From Leptolyngbya sp. PCC 7375 (GTDB lineage: Bacteria; Cyanobacteriota; Cyanobacteriia; Phormidesmidales; Phormidesmidaceae), in assembly GCF_000316115.1 (NCBI RefSeq), contig NZ_JH993797.1, forward strand, positions 434,001-498,000: 64,000 nt of DNA, read 5' to 3'. Positions 28,442-38,799 of the stretch are shown in pieces; position 1 is the first letter of the stretch, and each line of letters starts with the position of its first letter. The notes below the pieces were generated by a model that searched no databases, was not told where the DNA came from, and saw only the letters and a program-made list of their open reading frames with translations. The translations under genes were made by a program, and so were the position numbers.

Positions 28442-29743
28442 ATGGGGACTTGGATTAAGGAAACTGATAAAGCCATTTATCTAATGGAGGGTGGTTACTA
28501 CCGCCAGAAAATTGACAAGTCCCCACGTCAGGGTGATGTAGAGGGTGAAACCTTTTTTCGGACTAAGGTGCTCAAGGACTGGCTTAACAGTGATGATGCG
28601 CCAGGATTTTTCCTGGTATCCGTAGGGACAGGGGTCGATGAGCCGCAACCCAAGCCGCAACCCCCCGCCCCGCCGCCGATTTCCCCCCCTCAACCGGTGA
28701 CCCCCACCCCTGAGCCGCCGTCTAGTCAGGGCATCAAAATCACCAAAATTCCTAACCAGGTGAAAATCTACCACCCCTATCAGCTGGCGGGCACCACCAG
28801 TGATGATTTGGTGGGTAAAACGGTGAGCCTTTATGTGGACAACAACCAAAAGCCCATTGCAACAACAACGGTTAATGGGAATAACCAGTGGGCTTTTCAG
28901 TCCGTCTTTTTAGCCGTGCCTAAACCCCAGATGCGTCGGCTGAAGGTTGTTGCGGGGGAGGCTACGGATATGGCGTCTCTAACCCTTACCCCCTACATTG
29001 AGAAACATCCAGGGGCCCAGAAGCTTGCTCTCAGTGCCAGTGTTGGATCTGGAGGGTCAAATCGAGCCAGTGATGTCAAACTTGTCCGCGACCGTTTAGT
29101 GGCCCTGGGATATGACTTTGCGGCAGGCAACTCCATTAATAATCTGATCCAGGCTATTCAGCTATTTCAGTCTGTGATCTCAGGCAGCACCACGCTTCGA
29201 GGTGATGGGCGAGTGGATGTCGGGGGTAGAACCCAGCAGTTTTTAGAAGCCGCAAATGCGCCCAAATGGATGCGGATGCCAGGCCAGGGGGTGGGCTTTT
29301 ATAACGTGGAAGTGTTAGACCAGCCAGGGGATAGCCATGACTATGGTATCGATTGGATTAGCAATGTGATTCGATCAGCCGGTATTCACTATGAGCTGGC
29401 CTATCGTAAAAATCGTTCAGAGATCGCCCCCATGGCCGTTAATGATGTCAGTCTCCCCAAGGGAGGGCGCACACCGGATCATTCTGGTCATCAAAGCGGC
29501 AATGCGGGGGATATCGTGTTGCCCCGTAAAGGAGGACGGTTTGGCGGCACACGATGGTCTAATGCTAACTACGATCGCAATGCAACTGAGGCCATCTTAA
29601 AGGCGTTACGAGCACAACCTTGGGTCGATAAGAGGACCCTGTATTTTAACGATCCCGCTCTGATTAGCAAAAGGCTATGCCGACGCGCAGGCGGCCATGA
29701 TGATCACATTCATTTTGAGATCGATGTGCCCCCGCAGGTCTAA
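28442..29743 (+). CDS. MepA-like murein endopeptidase domain protein with Pro-rich linker and Ig-like domain
   Basis: 433 residues, GGAGG ribosome site close to the ATG. The N-terminal ~70 residues (MGTWIKETDKAIYLMEGGYY) are of unknown fold. A Pro-rich linker follows (PQPKPQPPAPPPISPPQP), then a beta-rich domain (YHPYQLAGTTSDDLVGKTVS) and a peptidoglycan-binding-like helical region (ASDVKLVRDRLVALGYDF). The C-terminus has the zinc-ligand pattern of penicillin-insensitive murein endopeptidases (HSGHQSGNAGDIVLP and GGHDDHIHFEID). It should cleave peptidoglycan cross-links. No classical signal peptide is seen, so export may need another route, or the protein may be phage- or secretion-system-related. 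The family call rests on the H-G-D and HxH pattern. Confidence 0.7.
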   Translation: MGTWIKETDKAIYLMEGGYYRQKIDKSPRQGDVEGETFFRTKVLKDWLNSDDAPGFFLVSVGTGVDEPQPKPQPPAPPPISPPQPVTPTPEPPSSQGIKITKIPNQVKIYHPYQLAGTTSDDLVGKTVSLYVDNNQKPIATTTVNGNNQWAFQSVFLAVPKPQMRRLKVVAGEATDMASLTLTPYIEKHPGAQKLALSASVGSGGSNRASDVKLVRDRLVALGYDFAAGNSINNLIQAIQLFQSVISGSTTLRGDGRVDVGGRTQQFLEAANAPKWMRMPGQGVGFYNVEVLDQPGDSHDYGIDWISNVIRSAGIHYELAYRKNRSEIAPMAVNDVSLPKGGRTPDHSGHQSGNAGDIVLPRKGGRFGGTRWSNANYDRNATEAILKALRAQPWVDKRTLYFNDPALISKRLCRRAGGHDDHIHFEIDVPPQV

Positions 29744-29763
29744 TGTGGTTGCTAGTGAGGGTG

Positions 29764-30237
29764 CTAGACGCTGACAGGTTGACCAATGTCATGTTGAAAG
29801 ACGGCATGGACATCTAACAATAGCAGGGTGCGATCGCTGTCCTTTTCAGACACAATCGCCATGTGGCTAATCCAGTTTGTCTTGTGGTCAAACGGGGGTT
29901 CCAGGGATACGGGTTTGAAGAGGATCAAGGGGAGTTCTATCAAGTCGGGGGGCTCATCCAAGGCGATGCCCCATAGCTCCTTTTGAGGGGTGCGAACGAC
30001 CACTAGAAAGGGAGCATGATCGGGTGAGGCGTCAGCCGTCTTACCGACTTCTCTGTGTAAATTTAAAAGTCGGACTGTGTGGGAGCCCAACTGCACTAAG
30101 CCAATGCCCACAGTTCCCCCTTGAGTAGGGGGTGGGCAGTTAACAATTTTCAGAATGGACATCATGGGCAAGGCAAACCAGTAGCCACCCACGTCAAAGG
30201 TAATAAATCGTTCTATCTCTGGTGTGTTGTTATCCAT
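29764..30237 (-). CDS. CheW-domain protein
   Basis: About 157 residues from the ATG at 30237; an upstream TTG (30327) would add 30 residues that do not look coding and include a GGCGTTTTCAAACGCC hairpin. The CheW fold is visible in FITFDVGGYWFALPMMSILK, GLVQLGSHTVRLLNLHREVG and FLVVVRTPQKELWGIALDEP. It would link the receptor to the CheA-like kinase encoded just upstream. It is the last gene of the five-gene chemotaxis-type operon (38.8-29.8 kb), which has a second, different CheW near its start. Confidence 0.82.
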   Translation of the reverse strand: MDNNTPEIERFITFDVGGYWFALPMMSILKIVNCPPPTQGGTVGIGLVQLGSHTVRLLNLHREVGKTADASPDHAPFLVVVRTPQKELWGIALDEPPDLIELPLILFKPVSLEPPFDHKTNWISHMAIVSEKDSDRTLLLLDVHAVFQHDIGQPVSV

Positions 30238-30335
30238 AGGGGGAAGTACAGGGGAGCGGTGGGTCTTCAAGGCGTTTGAAAACGCCCTATCCATAAAAGG
30301 TGGGGCTGTGCTGCGGAATGCTAGCAATTGAGTAC

Positions 30336-33300
30336 TTAAGCGTCCGGCGTTAAGACATTGTTAATGGTTTCAATCAGCTGAGGCATCAGATAGGGCTTGG
30401 TTAAATAGTTATCGGCCCCCAGGGACTGAGCCAGGTGACGATGTTTATCCCCTGTTCGGGATGTCAGCATAATCGTTGGCACCGATGCAACGGTTGGGAT
30501 TCTCTGGCGGGCTCTTAGAAAATCAAAGCCATTCATGCCTGGCATTTCTAAGTCACACAAGATAACTGTCACTGGAGTGTGCTCTAGTTTTTGCAACGCC
30601 TCACTGCCTTCTTTAGCCTGGATAACCAGATAGCCAGCCTTTTGTAATCCCAGGGCTAGGGTATTACGCACCGTAATGGAATCATCAACGATTAAGATTG
30701 ATTGTTTACCTGGAGTCGATGGTTTGGCTTGACTGCCTGGAGGAGGAGAACTAACGGTTAATGTTTGAGAAGACTGTTGTAAAACATTAACCGTTAGCAG
30801 ACTGCCATCAATGACCAGGCTGAGACGACCATTGGGGAGAATGCTACAGCCATAGAAATACTCGGGGGTAAAGGCCATATCTCCCAGGGAGCGAATGACG
30901 AGTTCTTGTTCTCCCAAAAGATGATCGCATTCTAGACCCAAGATCTTATCTTGGTGTCGCATAATCAAAATTGGGCTGGATATATCGGCGGTCTGGTCTG
31001 GTCTTCGCCAATGGCTATGGGGAAGTTTGGCGTTGTAGTTGAGGGCATCTGCAAGGGAAATGACGGGCACTAAATATTCTTTACCTTCCAGCTCCCAACT
31101 CAGCATTTTTCTCTCATTACGGGTACTTAACTGCTCAGGTTTAGGAACGAGAATTTGCTCAATGGCATCGGTCATAAAGGTATATAGTGTTTCACCTGTT
31201 TGACAGAGTAACAATCTGGCAATCGTTAAATTAGTCGGAAGCTCCAGGGTGAAACAGGTTTCTTGGTCAGGTTTATGGGTGACCGTTACCCTGCCGTGGA
31301 GGGGATATATTTGAGCCCGTACCGCATCGAGTCCAAACCCTCGCCCTGAGATGTCATTAACTTGCGCTGACGTTGAAAAACCTGGCTCAAAGATTAGTTC
31401 GCTGATTTGGTCGGATGTTAATTGTTGAGCCTCATCCGCTGTGATCAGTTGTTGGTAGATTGCTTTTTCCCGAATGTTATCAAGGTTAAGACCGCGACCA
31501 TTATCTCGCACAGTGATGCTGAGGTGGTGCCCTTCTTGTTTTGCGGATAGCGTGATTTTAGCGTCTGCTATCTTTCCCTGCTGTTTACGCTCTGATGCTT
31601 TTTCGACACCGTGGTCAAAGGCATTGCGGATCAGGTGCAAGAGGGGTTCATAAAGCTTGTCAGCGATCATCTTATCGACAAGGACATGACCACCTTCAAT
31701 CAATAACTCTACGGGTTTACCTTGTTGAGCCACCAAGCGCCCTAAGACTTGGTGAAAACGTTGAAACACATTGTCGATGGGCTGCATTCTCGCTTCGACC
31801 ACAGTTTCTCGTAGAGTTTTAATTAACCGCTGCTGTTTTTCAACGGCCTGAGTGTTCTGGCGCACAAACAGTTCAATGGCTTCAGCGTTTTCTATTTGCT
31901 GCACTAAGGTGTCCAATGACGCCTGGACTTGCAGCTGAAGTTCGCTGTAGTTGTCGAATTCTAATGTATCGAACTGGTATTCGGTGCTGCGGGAGGGGGT
32001 GTGGGCGAGGGCGCTATGACTGGCTTGGCTGAGTAGTTTGGTTAACTGTTGTTGTTGCTGCTCTAGTCGTTTGAGTAGAGCCTTACTGGCGGTTGCTAAT
32101 TGCTGATTGTGAAGGGCCTGCCGATTTTGCTGGGTTAATAAATCACCAATGGCGTGGTTAATTTTGTCAAGGTGATCAACGGATATTTTAAGATTAGGGG
32201 CATTTAAGGTCGGGATACTGGAGGTTTTAGAAGCCGACTTCGGAACAGGTAAGTCAGATAGTCGGGGTCCCTCTGTCCTAGAGCCCCTGGTGTCTAAACC
32301 AGCTCCCCCCTGGTGGGGTGTGAATAGCTCATCCTTTTCTGCGATCGCCACTGATTCTGACGTGGTCAATAGATCGGCAAAGGCCCCCCTGTTGGCGGCT
32401 CCTGGCTCAGGAATGGGCGGAGGTGAGTTGGGGGGGTGGCTGGGGTCGGCTGTTGGAGGACTCTGCGATTTAGTCGCAGTTTGATGTTTCGCTGTCGTCC
32501 CTGGAATCGGCTGGTTTAAAGCATTCCACACCTGTCCTAACCAATTGTTCTTGGCGGACTTGGGGGGAGTGGCCAATTTTTTGAGCACTAAGCTGGGTTC
32601 GCCGCCGCGATTGCGATCGCCGTCCAAGACAAGCCGCTGGCCAGCGCGGTAGTCGTCTAGGGCAATCTGGGCAATTTGCACCGCCAGATCAGGCCTACAC
32701 TCCAGTGCTTTGAGCGTGGTTTGGACGATTGCTCCAAAGCCTGGCAGGTTAAACGACTCGGCTAAACCACTAAAAACATCAGCCTGGGAGCGCAATAGAG
32801 CCTTGAGATTTTCTGGATCTGGCGTTTCCAGGGCCACTTCTAATTGCTGAAGACGTTTCGTGATGCCTTTCTCAAAAACTGACTGGGTAATATCCACCCC
32901 CAGCTCACTCGATGTGGGTAAATAACCATCCTGTCCAAACCGACTGCCCAGATGTTTTTCCAACTTAGAGACCACATCTGCCATGCGCTCCAAAATGCTG
33001 GGTTCATCAATCTGGGCCTCTGCTATTTGGGCTGAAAGCAGCAACTGTAAGCAGCCATAGCCCTCAAAAATGAGCGATTCTATGGCAGGAGTGAGGGAGG
33101 CATTGGGACTACACAACGCTCTAAACACATTCTCGAGGGAATGGGTGGTTGTTTTGATGTGGTCTAACCCGACACTGGCAGCGGCTCCTTTAAGAGTATG
33201 GGCTATTCGCATCAATGCATAGACCTTCTGGACACCAAAATCCTGGCTGAGGGTTTGCAGCTCACCGTCCATTTGCTGAAGCAACTCGGAGGCTTCTTGC

Positions 33301-33350
33301 AAAAAGTAAGAGGGTACCTGCTGGGAACGCACGGAATCAGAAGTCATCAT
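30336..33350 (-). CDS. CheA-like hybrid histidine kinase with C-terminal receiver (PilL/PixL type)
   Basis: 1004 residues. N-terminal HPt domain with phospho-histidine in LMRIAHTLKGAAASVGLDHI. A long variable linker follows, Pro-rich near residue 300. Then come a dimer region, HATPase (PLLHLIRNAFDHGVEKASER, TVRDNGRGLNLDNI, ISGRGFGLDAV), a CheW-like regulatory domain (LLLCQTGETLYTFMTDAIEQ) and a C-terminal receiver with VILCDLEMPGMNGFDFLRAR. This single-chain CheA-receiver layout is typical of cyanobacterial type IV pilus phototaxis and motility systems (Pix/Pil/Hmp). It is placed after the receptor gene and before a CheW gene on the same strand. Confidence 0.93.
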   Translation of the reverse strand: MMTSDSVRSQQVPSYFLQEASELLQQMDGELQTLSQDFGVQKVYALMRIAHTLKGAAASVGLDHIKTTTHSLENVFRALCSPNASLTPAIESLIFEGYGCLQLLLSAQIAEAQIDEPSILERMADVVSKLEKHLGSRFGQDGYLPTSSELGVDITQSVFEKGITKRLQQLEVALETPDPENLKALLRSQADVFSGLAESFNLPGFGAIVQTTLKALECRPDLAVQIAQIALDDYRAGQRLVLDGDRNRGGEPSLVLKKLATPPKSAKNNWLGQVWNALNQPIPGTTAKHQTATKSQSPPTADPSHPPNSPPPIPEPGAANRGAFADLLTTSESVAIAEKDELFTPHQGGAGLDTRGSRTEGPRLSDLPVPKSASKTSSIPTLNAPNLKISVDHLDKINHAIGDLLTQQNRQALHNQQLATASKALLKRLEQQQQQLTKLLSQASHSALAHTPSRSTEYQFDTLEFDNYSELQLQVQASLDTLVQQIENAEAIELFVRQNTQAVEKQQRLIKTLRETVVEARMQPIDNVFQRFHQVLGRLVAQQGKPVELLIEGGHVLVDKMIADKLYEPLLHLIRNAFDHGVEKASERKQQGKIADAKITLSAKQEGHHLSITVRDNGRGLNLDNIREKAIYQQLITADEAQQLTSDQISELIFEPGFSTSAQVNDISGRGFGLDAVRAQIYPLHGRVTVTHKPDQETCFTLELPTNLTIARLLLCQTGETLYTFMTDAIEQILVPKPEQLSTRNERKMLSWELEGKEYLVPVISLADALNYNAKLPHSHWRRPDQTADISSPILIMRHQDKILGLECDHLLGEQELVIRSLGDMAFTPEYFYGCSILPNGRLSLVIDGSLLTVNVLQQSSQTLTVSSPPPGSQAKPSTPGKQSILIVDDSITVRNTLALGLQKAGYLVIQAKEGSEALQKLEHTPVTVILCDLEMPGMNGFDFLRARQRIPTVASVPTIMLTSRTGDKHRHLAQSLGADNYLTKPYLMPQLIETINNVLTPDA

Positions 33351-33440
33351 TCACTGAAAACGAGATTGTTATGGCATGCAAAAGTCTGGTAGCGACCTGG
33401 GATTAGGAGGTTAAACAAAGGACGCTACAATGTTCGACTA

Positions 33441-36400
33441 TTAGAACACTGATTCAGTGCCCGTACTGGCTTGAAGCGCCTTGGCGGTCGTTAACAGTTG
33501 ATGAATGGATAGGGTTAACTGTTCTGAATTTTTCGAGGTTTGAGTAGCGGTTGTCGTGGCTTCTGTCACGGTGGCCGTCACCCCCTTAAACTCATCGGCC
33601 TGTTGGTGGGTGGCTTCGGTGATTTCCTCAATCAAGTTACTGATCTGGCCGGTAGCTTCTACGATTTCCGTCAAGTTACGACGGGTGTCAGTGACCAGAT
33701 TGGTGCCTTCCGCCACCTGCTGGATACCCGTTTCCATGGCGGTTGAAACCTCAGCGGTACCCACCTGAATTTCCTGCACTAGCTGTTCAATTTCGGTGGC
33801 TGCTTCAGCAGATTGTCGGGCTAGCGATCGCACCTCGTCAGCGACAACGGCAAACCCGCGACCATATTCCCCTGCGCGGGTGGCTTCGATAGACGCATTC
33901 AGTGCCAGTAGCTGGGTTTGAGTGGTAAATTGACTAATCAGACTGACCACCTTCGAGATTTTCTGGGACGACTCACTCAGCCGTTTAATGCGCTGGTTAG
34001 TATCGGCTACGGTGGAACGAATGGTCATGATGCCATCAACCGTGCGGTTCATGGCGGCATCGCCAATGCGCACGGTTTTGTTCGCCTGCTGGACAGCAGC
34101 TTCCACTTGTTGGGCATCACCCACCACCCCTTCAGAAAGGCGCATGAGATCTTGAACGCGCTTGAGAACCTGGGTCAGAGACTCAGTTTGCTGGGTGATG
34201 GAGACGGCGTTTAACTGGGATGTCTGCCCCACTTGATCCGCCGCTTTTTGCACCTCTAAAACAATTTCAGTCAGGGCTGTATTTTTAGCCTTGAGCTGAT
34301 CTAAATATTCACCCTGCTGCAGCGCCAGGTTAAGCTGGGCACCAATGCGGTGAATAAATTCCACTTCAGACTCTTGCCATTCACGAGGCCCCTGGCACTG
34401 ATGAATAGCAAATAGCCCCCAAAGCACGTTGCCTTTGAGTAAGGGGACGACTAAACTGGCCCGTACCTGAAGGTTAGCCAGTAGATCGACTAAGCAATTA
34501 GGGAGGTCCAGGGTTTTAACATCATTGACGACCCAGTAACGACCTTTTTGATAGTTTTCTGCCTGACCTTCAGCAAAACAGTGATCTTGTATCCTGGCGG
34601 CCATCGCAGACCGTACCCCTGGAGCAACGTCTTCTACAACAAACGCTCCGACACTATAGTTGGTGGCTGGATCAAATTGGTACAACCCTACTCGATCAGC
34701 TTGAAGCATGGCACGAATGTCACGGGCCACTGTTGTCAGAGCCTGGGGTAAATCGGTTGCTTTGCGGAGACGATCGATAATATTACTGATTAATTGTTCC
34801 TGCTGGGTTATGAGGGCCAGGCGTTTGAGGTAATCTGCTTGCTGCATGGCAGTACCCACCTGTAAACCAATTTGTTTCAGGGCATTAATCTCAGCGTTAG
34901 TCCATGAACGGGGTTTCTCATTTTGATATGCACTCAGCACACCCCAGAGCTGACCTTTATTAAAGATGGGTACTGCCATATAGGCACTAATGCTAAATTC
35001 CTCCAGCATTTCAATCTCCAACGGTGCATGGTCAGCGGCATAGATATTGTTAATGACTAAGCTGTCTTGGTTGCGATAAGGCCCTCCCTGGGTTTCCTGC
35101 AAATTGTACTTTGGCCAAATTGCCTGCAGATTTTCTTCTAAGTCTGAACTGGCTTGACTTTTTGCACTTGATCCATAGAGTAGTTCGGAACTCCAGTCAG
35201 CTTTGAAGCGATGGAAGGCGACGCGATCGCATACCAGCAGTTGCCGTACTGCTCGCTGTGTTACTTTCAAGATTTGCTCAGTGTCCTGGGCTTGCAAAAT
35301 CTTTGGAATGATATTGGACACTGAACGACCAATTTGAGCCGCTTTAGTCATCTGAGCCGATTGCTCTTGTAACTGGGCAACATAATTAGCGCCTTTCAGA
35401 CTGACTTCCATCTGACGGCTGATGTCGTGTAAAACGTTAATATCACTCTCCAACCAATGGCGAGGCCCACTATGTTGAAAGGCACTTAACAAACCCCAAA
35501 GACTACCTCCCTGTCTAATGGCGACGATCAAGAAGGATTTAACGCCAAAATGCTCTAAAGTCTGAACATGGCATTCACTTAACCCAGCGGAGTAAATGTC
35601 ATCTGCGAGAAACGGTTGCTCAGTGTTGCGGAATCGTCCACCTTGATTCTCTTGAATGTAGGTATCTTCCCAAGCACTTCCCACCAATGATGGCCACCCA
35701 CCGGTACCAGATTCATAGATAAAGTCGCCGAAATAATCGGGGCGAAATTTGTAAATGCAGACGCGCTCTACATTAAGGAGATTACGAACCTCTTGCACAG
35801 CGGTTTGATAAATGTTTTCAGCATAGGCCGTATTGCTAATTTTATTAATAATGTCGGGCAGGGCTTCTTGGTTTTTAGAGGCTTTGGCTTGTTCCTCTAT
35901 GAGTTCTGATTGATGCAAGCTGACCCCGACCAAGTTACCTAACTGAGTCAACAATTTGACTTCATTGGGGTCCCAGTATCGGGCACCATTATGTTGATAG
36001 GCTCCCAGCAAACCCCACAGTTTCTGTCCTTGATAAATCGCCACAATGGCACAGGCTTTAATGTCAAAGTCGGTTAGATTCTCCACATGGCAAGGGGTGA
36101 GCGTGGGATCTTTGGCGACATGGTTGACAACAAATGGGTCAGATTGCCGAAAGATTCCTCCCTCATGCTTTTGCAGATGGCTATCTGCTAAAACAACATC
36201 ACGCATCGAGGCTACTTGCCCCACTTTTGATTCAAAGACAAATTGAAGACTGTAGTCTTGACGAAACTGGCAAATGGCCACGCGATCAACATTTAGGAGT
36301 CTCCTAAGGTCTCGGGTGATGCCCCGAAAGAGGGTTTCTTGATCGGATGATTGACGGAGTTTGTCACTGACACTAGCAAGCAACTGTCGTTCAGCTTGCA

Positions 36401-37073
36401 GCCGTAATGGCTGAAGCTTCAAGATGAGTTCGGTGCCGACTTGATAGAGTAGGGCAATTTCAGAATCTGTCCACTGACGAGGGGCTGCACAATTTTGAAC
36501 GACCAACAATCCCCATAACTGGTTTTCTAAAAAAAGAGGTAAGCCGAGACTAGCCTTCACCTGCAAGCGTTGGGCAGTTTGCGCCTGGTAGGGTGTAATC
36601 GCCTCTTCTGCAATATTATTAATACTGATAACGGCTTGTTGCTGATAGTGTTGAGTGGTGGTTGCTCCAAAGGATAAGGGGGCAATAGTCTGTCCCAAAG
36701 CAGGTGTATAGCCGGACGTGAGTGACTCGGCAATGACAGTGCCTTGGGTTTCAGATTGAAACTGATAAATCAGGACTCGGTCTACATTAAATCGTTTACG
36801 TAATTGACTAACCGTAATTTGGTAAAGGTTTTCTAAATCAGTGGCTTGAGCCATAGCGTTTGCGATCGCAAACGGTCGTCTACTCTGATTCTGTGAAAAG
36901 GGAATGGACTCTACTGCAAGGGTGATCTCAGTAGACTGCTCTGACGCAGTTTGACTTAGCGTCAACTCCTCAGCGGCTAGCATTAGTTCTGGAGACGAGT
37001 CCTGCTCTTCTGGAAATGGGGTATCAACGGTTGTCAGTAGCTCGTCTGAATTATTGTTAGCGATGTTATCCAT
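33441..37073 (-). CDS. PixJ-like methyl-accepting receptor with five GAF domains
   Basis: 1210 residues, no membrane helix seen. Five GAF domains are followed by a methyl-accepting signalling domain ([20 protein letters not shown], ~1070). GAF3 (near 499) has cyanobacteriochrome features: [17 protein letters not shown] with the Trp and Asp, and [13 protein letters not shown] with the bilin-anchoring Cys-His. GAF2 (near 328) also has a Cys-His (TPCHVENL). GAF4 has lost the Cys ([11 protein letters not shown]). GAF5 carries the DXCF motif (IQDHCFAE, ~831) and a Cys at NCLVDLL (~859) not followed by His or Tyr. GAF1 lacks a Cys. It is probably a soluble light receptor signalling to CheA and type IV pili. 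Which domains bind bilin is inference. Confidence 0.9.
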   Translation of the reverse strand: MDNIANNNSDELLTTVDTPFPEEQDSSPELMLAAEELTLSQTASEQSTEITLAVESIPFSQNQSRRPFAIANAMAQATDLENLYQITVSQLRKRFNVDRVLIYQFQSETQGTVIAESLTSGYTPALGQTIAPLSFGATTTQHYQQQAVISINNIAEEAITPYQAQTAQRLQVKASLGLPLFLENQLWGLLVVQNCAAPRQWTDSEIALLYQVGTELILKLQPLRLQAERQLLASVSDKLRQSSDQETLFRGITRDLRRLLNVDRVAICQFRQDYSLQFVFESKVGQVASMRDVVLADSHLQKHEGGIFRQSDPFVVNHVAKDPTLTPCHVENLTDFDIKACAIVAIYQGQKLWGLLGAYQHNGARYWDPNEVKLLTQLGNLVGVSLHQSELIEEQAKASKNQEALPDIINKISNTAYAENIYQTAVQEVRNLLNVERVCIYKFRPDYFGDFIYESGTGGWPSLVGSAWEDTYIQENQGGRFRNTEQPFLADDIYSAGLSECHVQTLEHFGVKSFLIVAIRQGGSLWGLLSAFQHSGPRHWLESDINVLHDISRQMEVSLKGANYVAQLQEQSAQMTKAAQIGRSVSNIIPKILQAQDTEQILKVTQRAVRQLLVCDRVAFHRFKADWSSELLYGSSAKSQASSDLEENLQAIWPKYNLQETQGGPYRNQDSLVINNIYAADHAPLEIEMLEEFSISAYMAVPIFNKGQLWGVLSAYQNEKPRSWTNAEINALKQIGLQVGTAMQQADYLKRLALITQQEQLISNIIDRLRKATDLPQALTTVARDIRAMLQADRVGLYQFDPATNYSVGAFVVEDVAPGVRSAMAARIQDHCFAEGQAENYQKGRYWVVNDVKTLDLPNCLVDLLANLQVRASLVVPLLKGNVLWGLFAIHQCQGPREWQESEVEFIHRIGAQLNLALQQGEYLDQLKAKNTALTEIVLEVQKAADQVGQTSQLNAVSITQQTESLTQVLKRVQDLMRLSEGVVGDAQQVEAAVQQANKTVRIGDAAMNRTVDGIMTIRSTVADTNQRIKRLSESSQKISKVVSLISQFTTQTQLLALNASIEATRAGEYGRGFAVVADEVRSLARQSAEAATEIEQLVQEIQVGTAEVSTAMETGIQQVAEGTNLVTDTRRNLTEIVEATGQISNLIEEITEATHQQADEFKGVTATVTEATTTATQTSKNSEQLTLSIHQLLTTAKALQASTGTESVF

Positions 37074-37180
37074 GAATAATTTTAAACCTTAGTCGTGTGT
37101 AATTAATGTGTAATTTCAGCCCATAGCATCGAGTAATGCTGAGGTGAGCTCCTAGGTTAGAAGAGCAGGAGCTTAGGGTA

Positions 37181-37726
37181 TTAAGGGGGACCTTGTAGAG
37201 CGCGCTCAACAATGACATCTACATCCAATACAGTGCCTCCATGGTTTGGCAAATAGCCCATGACAAAAGGCGCTATGGCCGTCGAGTCAAATTCGGTTGG
37301 CAAGTGAATTGTCTCAGGAGCCACCATTTCCACATCATCCACCTGTTCTACCGCCAGACCAACCCTGCGATCGCCAGATTCGACAACAATAACTAATGGC
37401 TTTTCTAGGGATGGGGCCTGCTGCCACAGCGGCGGGGAGCCAACTAACACGTTTAGATCCGTCAGCCACAGAATGGCACCGCGCCAGTGGCATACGCCCA
37501 ATAAATAAGCCGGCACCTCTGGTACAGGTAAAATCTCTACTGGCTCTAACTGCAATATCTCAATAATCGTTTCTAGGGGCAATAATGTTCCGTTCTCTCC
37601 GGAGAGTTTAAATCTCAAAAAACGTTGACGCGTATCTTCAGGAATGGGCTCCAGTCCCAGTGGATCCGACAGTGCCGCAGTCTCCTGAAGAGATGACTGT
37701 AGCTGACTGACAACAGTTGATGCCAT
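37181..37726 (-). CDS. CheW-like adaptor (PilI/PixI type)
   Basis: About 181 residues from the ATG at 37726; a start at 37807 would add 27 residues with no family features. A short N-terminal extension with acidic helices is followed by the CheW fold (LGVCHWRGAILWLTDLNVLV, VIVVESGDRRVGLAVEQVDD, FVMGYLPNHGGTVLDVDVIV). It couples the multi-GAF receptor to the CheA-like kinase. It lies between the double-receiver gene and the receptor gene, the usual cyanobacterial order (receivers, CheW, MCP, CheA). Confidence 0.88.
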   Translation of the reverse strand: MASTVVSQLQSSLQETAALSDPLGLEPIPEDTRQRFLRFKLSGENGTLLPLETIIEILQLEPVEILPVPEVPAYLLGVCHWRGAILWLTDLNVLVGSPPLWQQAPSLEKPLVIVVESGDRRVGLAVEQVDDVEMVAPETIHLPTEFDSTAIAPFVMGYLPNHGGTVLDVDVIVERALQGPP

Positions 37727-37860
37727 GGCTGATGTGCTCAGATGGATATAAGTTCTATAGTGTTGATGTTCACGCGAGTGCCTAAGTACTGATACTGAGA
37801 ACAGCATCAGTATCAGAGTATTTATTGACTAATTAGTGAACATGACAGCCACTAAACACA

Positions 37861-38799
37861 TTAGAAAAAAGATGAAAATCCACTTTGAGAAAGACTTTTA
37901 GTGGTTTCTTCACGACTAGCACCCAAGTATTTGTGGAGTGCCTTGAGGACGCGCTTTTTCTTGACCGGCTTGCTGAAGAATCCTGATGCACCAACGATTC
38001 TGGCACGAATTCGATCGATAATACCATCATTATTAGTAACAATAATAATAGGAGTTGTTCGAAAGGTAGATATGCGTCGAATCTGAGCACATACCTCATA
38101 GCCATTGGTAAATGGCATCACCAGATCTAGAAAAATAAGCTTAGGTCTAAGCTCCAACAATATAGGAATAGCGTCTAATGGTTCAGTAATATTGTCATAT
38201 TCATAGCCTGCACCCCTGACAATTTCTGCCATAACTTGGCTATCTACCGGACTATCATCAACGTACACCACCCTTGATTTACTTGATGTTGTTGGGTTAG
38301 TAGCATTTGCTACCTGAGCCCAACGCTTGGATGTCTGAGCTTCTCTTGAACTTTGAGAAGCTGGCAAATGATCCTGGAATAATGGGCTTTCGAAACCATA
38401 AGATATGGCTGAAAGAGCAGATGCATTTTCAGGACTTAAGAGAGCCTTGATTTTATTCAAGACACTTGTTAAATCAATTGGTTTCAGCTCATAATCGTCG
38501 CAGCCTGACTCGGATACTTTACCCCATTCGGCATCTGAGTTTAGTGCCATCAGCGCCATAATCGGGATGTTCTGAGTGACGGTAGAAGCCTTAAGGATCT
38601 TAATAGTTTGCCAACCATCAATTACAGGCAGATCTGTTGCAATTAAGATCAAATCCGGTTGCTCAGTGACCGCCATTAAGATCCCTTCATCCCCTCCATC
38701 ATTGGCAAGCACCACCTCATATCCGTACTGTGCAAGCTGTTGTTGTAACATCCTACACATTGGCTCATCATGTTCTACTAATAAGATTTTCCGAGTCAT
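37861..38799 (-). CDS. Double-receiver response regulator
   Basis: 312 residues. The first receiver (ILLVEHDEPMCRMLQQQLAQ) has its phosphoacceptor region at LILIATDLPVIDGW and lysine in YELKPIDL. A ~60-residue linker follows. The second receiver (VVYVDDSPVDSQVMAEIVRG) has FLDLVMPFTNGYEV and the lysine FFSKPVKKK. In the first domain the usual acidic pair is reduced to E-H-D, so its chemistry may differ. There is no output domain, so it would act on pilus motors or as a phosphate sink. It is the first gene of the chemotaxis-type operon, preceded by a ~660-base gap with a MITE-like element. Confidence 0.88.
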   Translation of the reverse strand: MTRKILLVEHDEPMCRMLQQQLAQYGYEVVLANDGGDEGILMAVTEQPDLILIATDLPVIDGWQTIKILKASTVTQNIPIMALMALNSDAEWGKVSESGCDDYELKPIDLTSVLNKIKALLSPENASALSAISYGFESPLFQDHLPASQSSREAQTSKRWAQVANATNPTTSSKSRVVYVDDSPVDSQVMAEIVRGAGYEYDNITEPLDAIPILLELRPKLIFLDLVMPFTNGYEVCAQIRRISTFRTTPIIIVTNNDGIIDRIRARIVGASGFFSKPVKKKRVLKALHKYLGASREETTKSLSQSGFSSFF

